Below are positions 39,537 to 39,619 of a stretch of DNA of 39,619 nt, piece after piece (position 1 is the first letter of the stretch; each line of letters begins with the position of its first letter). A program made the translations under genes and the position numbers. Source of the DNA: Chara braunii (taxonomy: Eukaryota > Streptophyta > Charophyceae > Charales > Characeae); assembly GCA_003427395.1 (NCBI GenBank), contig BFEA01000367.1, positions 1,599,791-1,639,409 on the forward strand, read 5' to 3'. The notes under the pieces are model-generated. The model did no database searches. It was not told where the DNA came from and saw only the letters and a program-made list of their open reading frames with translations.

Positions 39537-39619
<83 letters not shown>
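39537..39619. repeat. (TC)n microsatellite inside the 3' LTR, reaching the window end
   Basis: At least 38 TC units with a short CCTCCTCCC lead-in, equivalent to 29168-29253 in the 5' LTR. Confidence 0.95.

Larger units (their letters stand above)
28071..39619 (+). mobile_element. Ty3/gypsy LTR retrotransposon with extra 3' ORF (3' end outside window)
   Basis: Matching LTRs begin at 28071 and 38388, both with TGTGATAAGCCA. Sequence upstream of the two starts does not match, fixing the boundary. The interior order is gag with knuckle, aspartic protease, RT, RNase H, PHD-like finger, integrase, then an unidentified long coding region. Protease-RT-RNase H-integrase order defines Ty3/gypsy. All coding parts are broken by stops and frameshifts. 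At over 11.5 kb it is long for the superfamily, owing to ~2.1-kb LTRs and the extra ORF. The right end and target duplication lie beyond the window. Confidence 0.9.
38388..39619 (+). repeat. 3' LTR of the gypsy element (truncated by window end)
   Basis: Starts with TGTGATAAGCCA and aligns with the 5' LTR from its first base through the (TC)n tract, where the window stops. It carries ~49 bp near 38665-38715 that the 5' copy lacks. Frequent substitutions and small indels distinguish the copies, consistent with an old insertion. Confidence 0.9.

Overview
The window looks like repeat-rich nuclear DNA of a eukaryote, most likely a plant or streptophyte alga. Almost everything recognisable is a decayed retroelement, and no confident host gene, rRNA or intact tRNA is visible. 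A charophyte such as Chara is my best guess, from the mix of a GIY-YIG-first Penelope-like element, a plant-type L1-like LINE and a Ty3/gypsy element with long microsatellite-bearing LTRs. That guess is inference only. There is one assembly gap (16478-16663) and one single N (13797).

Layout. 1-600: an array of about 136-bp units, each containing a large palindrome. 612-7348: a Penelope-like element (PLE) on the + strand with two ~1.0-kb direct terminal repeats (pLTRs). Each pLTR carries a hammerhead-ribozyme-like motif. The interior codes for a CCHC knuckle, coiled coil and SAP-like segment, then a GIY-YIG nuclease placed before the reverse transcriptase (RT). 7872-9152: a 1.25-kb SINE-like insertion with a tRNA-like head, an A/T-rich tail and a perfect 17-bp target-site duplication. 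10340-11460 (minus): the C-terminal end of a LINE ORF2. 11545-11597: a tiny retro-insertion. 11750-12850: a diverged direct-repeat pair. 13-16.5 kb: unassigned DNA and microsatellites. 16664-23540: a long decayed L1-like LINE on the + strand, lacking a visible endonuclease and split by an AT-rich insertion. 23537-24258: a full-length foldback. 24501-25666: four ~290-bp arms in order + - - +. 25.7-28.07 kb: unassigned. 28071 to the window end: a Ty3/gypsy element on the + strand.

Gypsy element. It has a 5' LTR (28071 to about 30161), gag, protease, RT, RNase H, a PHD-like zinc finger, integrase, and then an additional ~606-codon coding region of unknown function (36235-38055). The 3' LTR starts at 38388 and runs off the window inside a (TC)n tract.

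How the parts relate. Each large element is self-contained, and all are inactivated by stops, frameshifts and changed catalytic residues. Many stops lie in an otherwise continuous frame and are of the kind C-to-T change creates (CGA, CAA or CAG giving TGA, TAA or TAG), which suggests methylation-linked decay of silenced elements. The most interesting items are the paired hammerhead motifs in the PLE, the long tRNA-headed element, and the extra ORF and PHD-like finger in the gypsy element.
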